From positions 633,591 to 697,590 of the forward strand of contig SJOL01008365.1 of NCBI GenBank assembly GCA_004794785.1: 64,000 bases of DNA. The letters run 5' to 3'. The notes beneath the pieces are model-generated. The model was not told the origin of the DNA, did no database searches, and saw only the letters and a list, made by a program, of their open reading frames with translations. The stretch is from Opisthorchis felineus. Its lineage: Eukaryota; Platyhelminthes; Trematoda; Opisthorchiida; Opisthorchiidae. Below are positions 1 through 11,500 of this stretch, in pieces. How positions within the stretch are numbered: the stretch's first letter is position 1; every line of letters starts with the position of its first letter. The translations under genes were made by a program, and so were the position numbers.

Positions 1-3000
1 CTCATATACTGAGTCATGCGCGGTCAAAGAGAAGATAATGTGCTCTCCAATCTGAAGTTTTCAAAGACTAGTTCGCATACCTCAAAAGTCATCCCACTAG
101 TAAAGTATCAATATTATGACCAAGCAGCAATAACAACGCCATCAGCATAGCGATATCGCTGAGGTTGAATAGAGCCAGCTCACTCAGCTCATGCTGTGGA
201 TAGAATTTCATCAGTAAAACATCATTATCTTGTCACATTTGACCGAGGTGCTTAACCATCCGTACAGTGCTTGCGGTGCTGCGTGATGACGTTATGTACG
301 ACAACTGTGTGGGGATTACTTATTGTCAATTTACTTCGAGTAATTCACCAGAAAGAGGCACCTAAAACAAATTTATCAAATTCTGTCTTTACACTTGCCG
401 CATATGCATAGTTTTGGTACAGGTATACCCACAAAGAGGATCTTAAATATGCCGGCGCAACACTTAGCTGCTATGAGGGGTGGATTATGCCAATAGATCT
501 GTTCTATTCATATAGACCGCCAACACCTATTTACGTACGTGAATGTGGGTTGGATTGAAATTAACTCTTGCTCTGCTTCTAACCTAACTTGTCCGCAAAG
601 GGCCTGCGTGACCTTGTCAAGTCAAACAGCTTGCAGTTTCAAATGGCGAACAAAGTACACTGTTTTCGAAAACGAACAGAAAATATCGTAGTAGACACTG
701 AGTAAGATGAGCCCAATTTTTGAACCGAACAATAATAATACTAAATACCTATCTATTCTTATCTATTCCCATCTATCATTCTTATCTAGTATTATCTATC
801 TGGATCATCTGACAATTTGGGTGCACTTCTTCTCTACTGTTTCGCAATACCAGACTGGGTGTAACCGTGCATTAAAGAGTGTGACAAAGTGCGTGTCCGT
901 TTGACATTTGTTTACGCCAAATCCGAGCATTTCGTGCAATGAAAGTTTGACATTGAAAGATTTGTTCTGGCTAATGGATGTTCCAATATTCTAACAGCAA
1001 CAGGGAAATTGCTTCCCGATTTAGAAAGCTACACTATTCACTAGATGACAGAAACGTGAAAGAAGGATATTTTTTAATGGTAAAAGTCCTCTTACAGCGT
1101 CCGTTGCTCTGTGCAGCCCGCTCTACACATGTCTTTTAAATTATTTCGTAACAGGCGGAGAAAACAGACTCGATGGATTGCTTGTCACAATTCCTATTGA
1201 AGAAACCAACTGAGTGAACTCTGTGCATGGTAACTTGTTCCGGTACAGTAACATAAATTTTGTCCTGTGTCCGGCGCTTTGATATGCCGTAAACGGTTTG
1301 CAGGGTTTCGTAAAATAACACGGCTAAAGTTGGAGACAAGTTGGAAAGGGAAAGAAATCTATCCGTTGGATTTCCATTTCGAATGATGTGTAACACCGGT
1401 AAGTATGTCAAAACTCTGCAGAACTACTTATGGTCAACAGCGGAAATAGTTTGTGGGTTCCTAAAAGTTTGACTTTTCTCGATGCTTATGACCAGTCTAG
1501 CTGCAAAAGCATGCCAGCTCTTGGTTAGATAACCTATAGCATAAGTTCAGCGTCTAAGTGTGTGTGCTCGTAGGTCACTGGAGGCCAGTCTTGATCAGTT
1601 AAATTACTCGAGAGCTATTCGTACGAATCAATATCCTCATACCATAATGGAACAAAGTGCACAAAATCACGTGGACGGCTTGTCAGTAATGCGTAGTATA
1701 AGCCAATCGTTATTAACCTCAAATAACTATGTGTGCCTAAGCTGAAATGCTGTGCAGAAATTGGTGGTACGCATGAAATACTCGAAGGCGGCAGGTCGAT
1801 CCCGCGCTCAAGCTCAGTGGTGATGAGAAGCAGGGAACAACACCTCACAAGCAAGTTATTTTTTGAATCACCTTTATAACCTGTGTTCAAAATGCTGTCG
1901 TTTAGGCTTGACTAAACTGATTTCTCATTATAATCTCGTGTAAGTAGAACAACCACTGAACGGATCTGCTTTATATAACTGTCTCTGATCTTATACTTGC
2001 TCACAGTCGTCGATGGTTGTTGTGTTGCAGTTATTCGCTTTTGTTCAATGTTTGTAACTAATTAAAACATAATATTTGGAGTAAAACCCTATTATCTATC
2101 CAATTTGAACTCGGAGATTCTTGTAACCGAAAAGTTCTGATGCTAAGTATAGATTTTTGGCACCCAACATCTACTTAGACAGGCTTGTGACGTTTTATTG
2201 ATTCAGTAAATCCATCGTAGTCATTTACAGGTTCATCGGATGACTGTATGACTACTGAGGACGCACAAGTTGCTTGGACTTGACGCCCACATCAATTATG
2301 AACGACTAGGGAGTGTTGTGGCAAATCTTGGGAATTTCCACAACAGGAAATTCCAAGTGGAAACTTCCCGTGTTATGAAATGGAAATAGGACGTTGAGCG
2401 ATCTAGATAAAACGGAAATTTTAAACAGATCAACAGAAACAAAATGAAAAGTGTATTATAACAGAGATTTATACAAGTTAGAAACATCCAGTGATCCATC
2501 GCTTTGTAATCGGTTACACTGTTGATTTCAGTTTAAACTGCATGGACAGTGTATTGAGTTACTGTGTTTCTTTAACCTATATGGCTTTTGGTTTGCGGTC
2601 TTGATGAAGGGATGCGCTCTCACATGAATACCATGCTGATTGCACCGGGTACAATGATAAGGAGACCCTCTATGATCACCAAACTTTCGAGAAAACTGAC
2701 GGAATGCCTGAAGGGAAGTTCATGTATCTTTCGAAATCTCGTAATTTTGTCGTAGCCAATACTAGACGGTAGTTATTGAAATTTCACTCTCACAAATGCA
2801 TCACATGCAAGCGAGATAGAATAATTTGGAAACATTCTGGATCGAAGAAGCTTTTTTTCTGAATTAAGGAGCTTTCACATCCTATTGAAAATGTTTACAG
2901 ACTTCAGAAGTGGCCAGTCAGTTGGAGTTTTTTTCGAAGTTATTTGCATTGTAATAGCGTATCGTTCGTGGACTCCATGAATCCAACACCAAGGCTAGTG

Positions 3001-3679
3001 TTGAGTTAGTTATCTTTATTCACTTGCTAAATAGTGGACAAAGGGGCTGGGGAGATAACAAACCTATCTTTTAAAAATGAGCATGAGGAAAACCATATAG
3101 CGAGATTCAGATCTCTTGAGAGCTAAAAGTGTGCGAAGTGATATATAAGATCAATGCGCCCGTTACTCTAAGCGAGTTATGTCTATTAGTGTTCCGCTTG
3201 GATTTCGCAGCCGAAAAGCATACTTGAAGAGCATGGTAAACCATTCGAAGAAGATACTGGCCTGCAGCGAGACAGGGCAGAGTGGTCAAACGATTTTCAA
3301 ACCAAACCCAAACGGGAATGTGTCTTAATGATGAAAAGTATAGAGCGGAAAGAAAATTGCACGCCTAATAGGTGATACGTTAATAAGTGGTTTTAGCCTG
3401 AAAGAATCTAACCGAACCTTTCTGTTACTCCTAACTAAGTCCAAATTATCAACAGTTCGGCTTACCACGAATCGACGACATACATGCTTTGAGATAGTTT
3501 CATTTTTAACCCTCATCGTGCTGCTGTCAAACCGTAAGTAATGTTGACAGAAAGGGAAAAACTGCACGCGTCATTTGAACCTTCCATCTGAGAAGTCACC
3601 AGTCGTGGGCCAAGCCAAGACGTGAGCAATTCATGTGAATCGTGTGACTGGAGGATGTCTAGGTGTAAGTCAGCCACAC
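1..3679. other. Gene-free stretch
   Basis: No conserved protein, RNA gene or clear repeat was seen on either strand. All open frames are under 110 codons and have no recognisable composition or domain. A degenerate CTAT/TATC-rich tract lies around 745-800, probably an old microsatellite. Confidence 0.6.
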
Positions 3680-3840
3680 TGTTGACCAGCCACTCGTGGC
3701 CGAAAGGTACGGCCACGAGCGGGCAGATCGCGGGTTTCGCTGTTTTTGGAGATCTGCGAGATGAGCACTGCTGATGATTCCCACTAAGGATGGAACGGCT
3801 GCTTCTCGGCTTTTCAACATAGATTACCCTCACATTCATC
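3680..3840 (+). repeat. B-box SINE-like repeat, copy 1
   Basis: This segment shares an ordered series of short blocks with copies at 10.77, 11.17, 11.34, 19.87 and 60.4 kb: CGTGGCCGAA, then GCGGGTTTCG, GATGAGCACTGCTGATGATT, CCTTAGTGGGAA-type sequence in reverse, and CTTCTCGGCTTTTCA. The 5' part holds a perfect 10-bp inverted repeat (CTCGTGGCCG at 3693-3702, CGGCCACGAG at 3710-3719, loop of 7). The tRNA-like B-box is decayed here (GGGTTTCGCTG). The plus-strand open frame at 3774-4244 begins inside this repeat and is not considered a gene. Confidence 0.55.
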
Positions 3841-4944
3841 GTGAATCCTCGAGCAAAATTTTAAGTTCTCCTCATACTAGCACTAAAACCTCACATTCGG
3901 TAGGAAACTCAACAAAAATGGTCGTTCAGTTTAGATTTCCATCCAAAATGACTTGCAAAAGAATAATAGCAGTTGCCGACACACAGACAACCTACCAAAA
4001 GGTCGATGGATTTTCCCATCTTTCCTCAGTGTGTTTCAACAGAATTACCTATCTCCAGTGGTTTGCTGGCTCGACTCAGTGTAACAATATTGACTTTTAC
4101 CGCCAAACAAGTGCGCTGAGCATGGATTACTACAGAAAAATACACAGTTCCGTCACACTTAATTCCAGAACAGAATTCCGTATGGAGATATCGCATTATG
4201 GTCTTGGGTTTTACGGTCTATATCTGGTCCTAACGAAAACGTAGCGGTTTCAAAAAAAAATTGTAACAATTAGTAGGACGGTTTTTAGTCTAACAGTGGC
4301 CGAAGTAAGAGTCCCACTTCGCAAATTATCTGTCGTTTAACCTGTATAAATAGAATGACTTCGGTTTAATTTTTCATATCTTTGAAACTTTAGGTCTTCA
4401 CGGGAAGAATGCGCAAAGGCCCGCTTCTTTTGTGCGCAAAGTTTTGACTTCTGATCACAATAACAATAGGCCTTATAGCCATCTCGTGCGTTAAAAAAAC
4501 GGTCCATATTCTTTATACTTTCTTTGCTGATTGGCAGAAAAGGTTATCCTGGATCTGATACTCAACGAATCGTGAAATTAAATTTTCCATCCTTGATGAT
4601 TAGGGGGTAGATGTGGTCAGTTCTGGAATATCAATATATCACATGTTTTCCCTCGAGTAGATCAATCAACTGGATGTAGCAGAAATGGTCAGCTGATGTT
4701 ACCTAGCCGAGGCTACCTAATTACCAAACCGCTCGTGAGCATCGCGGAAATTCAGGAACAACCATCTGACTAGCCACAAGTAGCCAACATCCAAACTTGT
4801 TCGACGAATGGGCTGAATCACGTCATGCGCCCAAGTATGCGGGCGAATGGTGATGCTGGCACCGAGGTTGTGAATTTTGGATCTCATCGACACTGTCACA
4901 TCGACCCAATATGTCACAATTAGAACAAAACGAGTGTTAGTTTG
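3841..4944. other. Gene-free stretch
   Basis: Nothing recognisable. The 156-codon frame running to 4244 starts inside the preceding repeat and resembles no family known to me. Confidence 0.5.
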
Positions 4945-5190
4945 TTTCAGAAAGGTTCGTTGAACAATCGATCGATTCATGACCGGAAAAAATCTCGTTT
5001 CCGGCACAAAATCTCCTTCAGGCCAATTGAGTAGGTTACTAGGTTGTCCAAGATTTAAGGCGGACGGGGAACCAGTTAGCAAGGTCTTCCTCAACTAGCT
5101 CATACTAGATCAGTGTTGAATTTCGGTCAAAAGGTATTCTTGGTTAGTGGTAATGCCTAATTCTTACGGCCGATAGATTGAGAAGGGGAT
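4945..5190 (-). mobile_element. PLE terminal-region fragment (copy D)
   Basis: The segment aligns block by block with the region around the hammerhead-like motif of the PLE at 15.57-15.76 kb. Shared blocks in the same order are GAACAAT, a CGTTTC-type box, GGTTACTAGGTTG, GGGGAACCA and TTGGTTAGTGG. The ribozyme-like core is degraded: on the minus strand CTGA is followed by a divergent segment, and the GAAA box is shifted. A B-box-like GGGTTCGAATCC lies just downstream at about 5208-5219, but no tRNA cloverleaf could be drawn around it. No coding sequence remains. Confidence 0.5.
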
Positions 5191-6314
5191 TTAATATCAC
5201 TTTGATTGGGTTCGAATCCTTGGTCTTTCTGTTCAGGGCGCTTCAGCTGATGATTTCTCTTCGGTGTCATTAGTCTGCTTTTAAGTGTTCACATCCACTC
5301 TGGTACCAGACTACTCTTTGCTTTATCGTGACACGTCTCTTCTAAAACTGCTTTACCGAAAACAATCGGTTTCTCCGAGGTTTTCTGATCTGTACTGTAT
5401 ACCTACACCATACAAGACGCAATATCGTCTCTGAGTATTTCTAATTATCAACTACTGTACTATTCACAACATGTTCTTATGCTAAGAAAATGTTTTTCCA
5501 TACCTCGTCACCACCTAGAGTTCACCGGTCGCTTTGGCATTATTGAGCAGCAAGATTCCTTTCTGGCAGATGACTTTAACATCAAAATTTCAGCTGCCGT
5601 ATAAGAGGACAGTCAAATAACTTCAGACCAGGTGTGATTTGGGTAAGACTTTTGCGTGGTGACATTCCGAAAATAAGTGTAAATGCACTTTGTCTATACC
5701 TCTTGAAGCTAACGATGAGTTACGTGCACAACAGCGACAAATGTAAAGTACCTGTCCTTAAAAATTTTGATGACTTGATAGAGCACTGACTGTAGTGAAG
5801 CCAATAGAGTTATTTTTGGTTCAACCAGCCTCTCGAGCTCATACTATCCCTGAAAAGAACAAATATTTCTAATTTAGAGGAATTAGCCGGTTAACACCAG
5901 TTCTCTCCAGTTTTGCTGAAAGGAATCTCCAAAAACTATTTACAAAACACTTGACCGATTAACTGGCACCTCTGTTTTGTGTTCACGTTTGTGTAAGTGG
6001 CTCCGTAAACAAATCTGAGCAGATGGATGACACAAACGTCTTGACTTACTCGCTGAGACAGAATATCTTCCCTAAGAAGACTAGGTCTGAAATGCACCAG
6101 AATCCCTAACGATCTCACAGCAGAACCACGGGAAAGTGATTATCAAAACTGGCTTTTAAGCCAGAGCATGAACCATTTCCCACTTGAGTGATTTTAAAAG
6201 TGAAACAAGCCCGTAAAGCCTGTTTAGAAACTGCCGACAGGAGTCGTTTGCACCTTTGAGATAAGTAAAATACTTAAAGTAAATGTTTACGTAAAATCCT
6301 TGGTGACTTGCCCA
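5191..6314. other. Gene-free stretch
   Basis: No conserved coding sequence, RNA gene or repeat recognised. Confidence 0.5.
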
Positions 6315-6385
6315 CTTGCTCTGATGAAGCTTTTATCTCAAAAGCGAAATGTCGACCAGCTGAAAACTAGCGATTGTTTTCCAAG
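6315..6385 (+). ncRNA. Hammerhead-like ribozyme motif, PLE-derived (copy C)
   Basis: The sequence shows CTGATGA (6321-6327), one extra A, a 6-bp stem II GCTTTT/AAAAGC with loop ATCTC (6329-6345), then GAAA (6346-6349). A stem III can form between TCG (6352-6354) and CGA (6371-6373), and the stem I outer strands CTTG (6315-6318) and CAAG (6382-6385) pair. CUGANGA and GAAA are the invariant hammerhead boxes, and PLEs are known to carry such ribozymes. The inner two pairs of stem I are lost here, so this copy is probably a fossil. No PLE coding sequence lies beside it; the homology to the 15.6 and 46.0 kb copies identifies it. Confidence 0.55.
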
Positions 6386-9117
6386 CCCTTCTGAAACGAT
6401 AAAATGCTTATGTTTTGGTTGGTGCAACAAGCTGAAAACGACTATTAGTGACCGAGTGGTCAATATGATGAGTGTCACCTCCAAGGTGAACTACGTGAAA
6501 CTGACGATTATCGAGACACAACAAATGACCCCTGCTGTCGGTCAGTGAATTTAGCTTGGCCGGCATCGACAAAAGACCATGTTGAAAGTACAGAACGTCA
6601 CTTGGATGACACTGATGACACTGACACTGGTGACCGAATATAGCTCAAGGTTCATGCGTTGCACTAACAAAGTCGGAGGTGTAAGTTATCGGTTTGGACA
6701 TCTTTCGGGAGAGTTGTGTATAGGTTTGGGTGATGGTTTGTTCGCTGAGATGAACTGTTTTGTCACCAGATGATATGATGTTGCCGCCTCGCGTGTGAGC
6801 TGGACATCCTGTCAAAACACTTGATCACACACGGATGTTACCAGGATTGCCCTATTTAGCTCATTCACAACAGGTAGGAAAACACAGACTACCGATATAA
6901 ACAGCTGTGTCAAAAATCCCCGTTTAAAATGTAAACATAGTCATGGAAAATGTAAGCGACAAAATGTAAAACTGATTGGTCAAAGTCAAGACGAAGAAAG
7001 GCTTTCACCGTCCGAACAATGTCTGGAGCGCATGATTTTGCAAAAGGCTGTGGATTGTAAGGGGTTCTTATTCATGGTTTCGGTTGACAAAAGATGGTCT
7101 TTACAGGAACGTTGCAACAAAGCCTATACCTGGATGAACTTGTCACACTCGTGAGTCATTTGAAAAGAGCTTTACTCAGCTTGTAAGGTCCCCTGTTTTT
7201 GGGGGTCGATACGTCGATTGTGAAAGAACTTTGAATATGCGGACAATGGTGGGATGTTACGCATGACAGATGATAAACTGTCGGCTATCTCGAACAAGCT
7301 GTGCTGAACCGGTGCCATTGATGCACCATTGTGTTCGGCATGGTCTTCCTAGAAGACTTTTTAACCCGGCAAATCATTGAGCTTTCGACGTCCATGATCA
7401 GGCTGGATTCCCAAAGCTCTACAAGTGAAGTATTCAGACTCGTCCCTTAATTGAGGGGAGTATATCGCACGTGTCTCAACTGCACATCTACAAGAACGTA
7501 CCCAGCCTGTCATGGCAAGTGAGGACGTATCCAACCAACACCCCGTGTGTTATATTAAGGGACATTTTTCTTTCAAAATAATTACAACCACTTCACGAAC
7601 TTATTAGAAAACGACAAGAGAAGAAACTATGCGAAACTATGAAAACGATAGGCCCAAGAGTTCAAAGGCCCTGAACAACGTCTCAGGATTCCGGCTCCTA
7701 AAGTAGTAGACTCTACATGAAGTTTGATGAACCCTTCCGACTGACCATGCAGCCACATCGCGTGCCTGCTTATGAGTGGTCCAGAGGTAATGTGATCAGC
7801 TGGTCGGAACACATAGACGGGCAACGCCAAACGTCAAACCAACGCTATAGAACCCGTAACCTGAGCAGTCAGTTAATGCAAACACGTACATCACCGAGAT
7901 TCTCAAGAAGTAAGCACTAGTTTTAGATAACTTGACACTAAACGATGTTAAGCTGGATAATGGGGTTCATATTACTCTAGCAGATTAACTAAACTTGTAG
8001 GTCATTCTCATTAGACTGGAATGCAGCGAAAGGGTCAGAGAGCATTGAGTTTACCGGTACTTATAATCAGTTAAAAGTCATCGGCGTCAGGTTCATTGAA
8101 GAAGTCAAAAGCAGAATTATCCAGTCGTTTATGTAGAGTAAATCACGCATTAGGATATTTACCTAAAGCCAAATCAACCAGAGGGGGTTACGAATTGCCT
8201 GAAACTGATAAATCCACCGTTTCCGTACGCTCAATAATAGCCCACAAAAAGTTATCAAAACAAACGCTTTCGCGTAATTTTTGGAACCCTGGAAAAACAA
8301 GTGTCACAACAAGCACTCTTCGGTAGTTAAACTGTTCATCACTCTAGACTGATGAACCATGTTTGGGCAACCTCGCTGTCCCTCTGTTTAGGTTCATTTG
8401 TGACGTAATGGCAATAGTCTGAAAGAGCCAACAGAACTGAACACAAGCCTTTATGTAGGGTTGGAGTTGTATCTGCAACAGGCCTAATTACTTCTAGCCT
8501 AATATTAAAGACAGATTGATGGTATCTCATCTCTCCTATTAACTTTCTCCCTCCACCGATCTGAATTTTGAAGCATAAACTCAACTTACGATATGCTTGC
8601 TACCGTGAGCAAGTAGTACACCAAACCCTATTTAGCCCAGTTCAATCGCTGCTGTGATAACATCTTTTGCTTTTTTTTACCGTAGGAGGAGTTAGTAACA
8701 AAGAAATATTGTCTTCTCCATTGTTATGTTGAACTAGAACCAGACCAAACTTGAATTAACATGCATGTAAATATTACACATTCTGAACGCGATTTGCATT
8801 TCACGAACATGCAAGCAATGTTGAGGTGACTTCCGGTAAAGAGCACAAATCTGCTGTGTCCATTAGCAGAGTTTGCAGAATAAGAAAATATCTCGAATCG
8901 GGCTGGCCGTACCAACTACTTACTAATTCTGATAGCTCATTAGGAAAGTCTTGGGATGAACAGTACAAAAAACTTCAACTATGATCGTGACCGCCAATAT
9001 GTAATTCCAAACAGATATCTCCGAGGTCGTCCAAAATCGCCCTACACTATATTAGGACAATAAAAGGATAATAAAATAGACATAGAACTAAACCACGAAC
9101 TGAGTATTTTACCGAAC
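6386..9117. other. Gene-free stretch
   Basis: Only short frames with no family resemblance. No repeat shared with the rest of the window was noticed. Confidence 0.5.
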
Positions 9118-9198
9118 AAAAGAGGCTGTGACGCCGTTTATGTCAGCCAAACTACCAGAAGGTTGAAAAATAGGACTAAGGAACATCGGAGGAAGTAA
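9118..9198 (+). pseudogene. PLE GIY-YIG endonuclease fragment, divergent lineage
   Basis: The plus-strand frame reads KRGCDAVYVSQTTRRLKNRT, then KEHRRK and a stop. This is the start of the PLE GIY-YIG endonuclease: Cys, then VYV-x-QT (the YIG-equivalent box), the basic TRRLKxR segment and the EH motif. It differs from the 16 and 45 kb copies, which have the box VYxGQTARELHTRIGEH, so it probably derives from another PLE subfamily. The usual Gly of the YxGQT box is Ser here. Sequence on both sides is out of frame or unrecognisable. Confidence 0.6.
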
Positions 9199-10764
9199 AG
9201 ACAGATATTTTATAACAAAAACAATTTAAGACAGCTGGAAGACCGTGCTAGGCATCCTATCTAAGAAGTGGACAGGGCGCTTTGGTGGCCAGAGCTACTT
9301 CGAAGCATCAGCAACTACGTAAAGCGCCCTCAGACCGGAACTAGCCTGGCAAACAAGCATTCATATGCTACTTGAGAAGATTACGAAAACCGTTCTTCCA
9401 TACGAAGGGTGCTGATTCATCAGTAGCCTGCTGGCCATGGCCGTCAAGTTTACCCCTGTCATGCGTAACCTCATCATAATGTTCTCACGTTGCGAGCTTT
9501 AATATAATCAACATATCAAGCTGCGGACTTTTCTTTGATGTAGTTTCCGTCATAGTGTCCCTGAAGACCATGGATGAGTAAATGAAACGGTGAATAATTG
9601 GCTACTTTCCACTGGAATCAGCGGGGCACATGGAGCAGCAGTAAGAACCTTATTTACCTATTTTTTGAAGCCAAACTCACGGCACGGATATCCTTTTTAC
9701 CGATTTACTAACTACGTTGGTTATATAACTAGCGACTGCACTGTGAAAGATTTGCTTGGTGTGCGCGCAGTAATTTTATGAGGGGTTATTTTCGAGTTTA
9801 TGTACTCCTAGTCTTCAGGAACTAATGCTGCTGCATGTCATGTCTTTGCGAAGAAAATTACGGCAAATACTGATCCGACTTATGACTCAAATCGAAACAC
9901 GGAGTACTCTAGAATATTTTTGCTATCACCGGGGACGTTTTAGTGACACTTCTAAAACTTCATGAAAATAACTGTTCGGAATATTCTACATAAAGTCTCG
10001 AGGTAATCAGTATTGAAGGCGCGATATTACTGAACGGAAGGTCTGTGGTTAGACTACAACCTCTGCATCCCGATTTCTTCTGCCTAGGCTTAAAAAACCC
10101 AGCGGTATCTCAGCCTTTGTACTTCTTTCAGATGATACGGCAGCTAGACACAAAAAAAGCGTTACAGCAGTTAAACTGCAACGGGTGAAACCGAGAAATG
10201 TCAACTTCCGTTCACTAAGCAGATGAGGACTACATTATCTAGCTGCAACGGAGAAGACAAATATTTCTATCACGTGACCTAACATGCGAGCGTAATAATC
10301 AAGAGCACCGATTCTTGCTTGATCGTGTCAAATAATGACGCAAAAGTTGTCTTTACGTCATACAGTTGTGCAAACCAAACGAGTTGAATCATCCTCAGCC
10401 TTTTCTGAGTTGATATAAGTAAGCCAGCACGTTATTGAAACAGGATGTTGTAATTCATAAACAAAATCAAGCTACACACCGCTGGTGGAGCTATGTAAAA
10501 ACGCATCATATGTAATATCTGGTTAGCTATAGGGCAGGCTGAAATTCTATCGCACCATTTTCCCCTAGTTTTTGAGGTAGTTCCCAACAAATGGTGGACG
10601 TAGTTGATATAGGATCCACTGTTATCAGAGTACATAGGCTCAGTGTTCCTCAATATGCACAAGTTTTCATCATGCAAGGCAGGTATGTTTCCAAAATACA
10701 CCATTACACGTAAAATACAATGGGAAGACTACTTTCGAATAGAAAAAAGTATTCAATACAGATT
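9199..10764. other. Gene-free stretch
   Basis: Nothing recognisable beyond possible residual PLE sequence just after 9198. Confidence 0.45.
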
Positions 10765-10870
10765 TCATCCTGTCAGTAAAGCTAAGCTATGCTGAAAAGC
10801 CGAGAAGCACCGTGCATCTGTTTCATCCTTGCTGGGAATCGTCGGCATTGTGCATCTCACAAAAATCAGA
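10765..10870 (-). repeat. B-box SINE-like repeat, copy 2
   Basis: In plus coordinates the blocks CCTGTCAGTAAAGC, GCTGAAAAGCCGAGAAGCAC, CTGTTTCATCCTTGCTGGGAA and TGTGCATCTCAC match the 3' two thirds of the repeat family in reverse orientation. The 5' part with the B-box is missing. Confidence 0.6.
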
Positions 10871-11149
10871 ATTCTGAACCAGGGTTTAATGTTTTACCTT
10901 TATTTTGGGCCCACCAGAATAACTATCTGTACAGGAAAAAATACGGCTTAAATTTTACAGGAGTTGACAGTGAAAAAAGTTATGTACGACTGTTTGTGAG
11001 TAGTGCCCCAGTGTTCGCCTAATGTATTAAAATTTTTGCATTTCCCGCGCTTATGGATATTAGGGCTTTGGTTGAGCGGTTGTGGGCACTTTCTAGAGTT
11101 ACTACCTTCCCTCCGCCCTGCAGAGAGGACTCTGGTCTAAGTGGTATGA

Positions 11150-11275
11150 AGTTGGATTGAGATTTTGTCCTGTAAGTAAAGCCAGTTAAGTATTAAAAAC
11201 CGAGAAGCACTGCTCAGTTGTTTGATCCTTATTGTAGATCATCAGGGTTGCGCACCTCACGAAACTCCGGAGAGT
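11150..11275 (-). repeat. B-box SINE-like repeat, copy 3
   Basis: Plus-strand blocks TGTCCTGTAAGTAAAGCC, ACCGAGAAGCACTG, TTGTTTGATCCTTATTG and GCGCACCTCACGAAACTCC match the family. This copy lies 5'-end to 5'-end with copy 4, about 65 bp apart. Confidence 0.6.
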
Positions 11276-11339
11276 ATGGAAGGCTAAGCTGGTGATCAGT
11301 TGTGCAGCTGAAGGATAAATGGTGCCGTGTCCTGTCTAA

Positions 11340-11500
11340 GTGATCAACCGCCCGTGGCCGAACACCAAAGTGTTCCCGAATTTTCGTGAAATGCGCCCTG
11401 CTTATGATTCCAAATAAGAACGAAACAGCCGTAGATTGCCTGTCAGCTTCTCAGCGTAGATTAGTATCACTTGTAGGACGAAATCTGGATTAAAATTTTC
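11340..11500 (+). repeat. B-box SINE-like repeat, copy 4
   Basis: It begins with CCCGTGGCCGAA, as copies 1 and 5 do. It continues with TTTTCGTGAAATGCGCCCTG, TTATGATTCCAAATAAGAA, CTTCTCAGCGTAGATTAG and TGTAGGACGAAATC, which match the full length of the family. The B-box region is decayed. It is inverted relative to copy 3. Confidence 0.6.

Noticed and set aside
3774..4244. 156-codon plus-strand frame
   Set aside because: It begins inside a dispersed SINE-like repeat, has unremarkable composition, and no domain or splice context.
4717..5094. 125-codon minus-strand frame containing GSPSALNLGQPSNLLNWP
   Set aside because: The same peptide-like pattern arises from non-coding PLE terminal sequence at 45.9 kb (GSPSALNLDQPRNLVTWP). 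It reflects repeat homology, not a protein.
5130..5240. tRNA-like segment with GGGTTCGAATCC
   Set aside because: No acceptor stem or anticodon arm can be drawn, and the surroundings align with the PLE flank at 15.75 kb.
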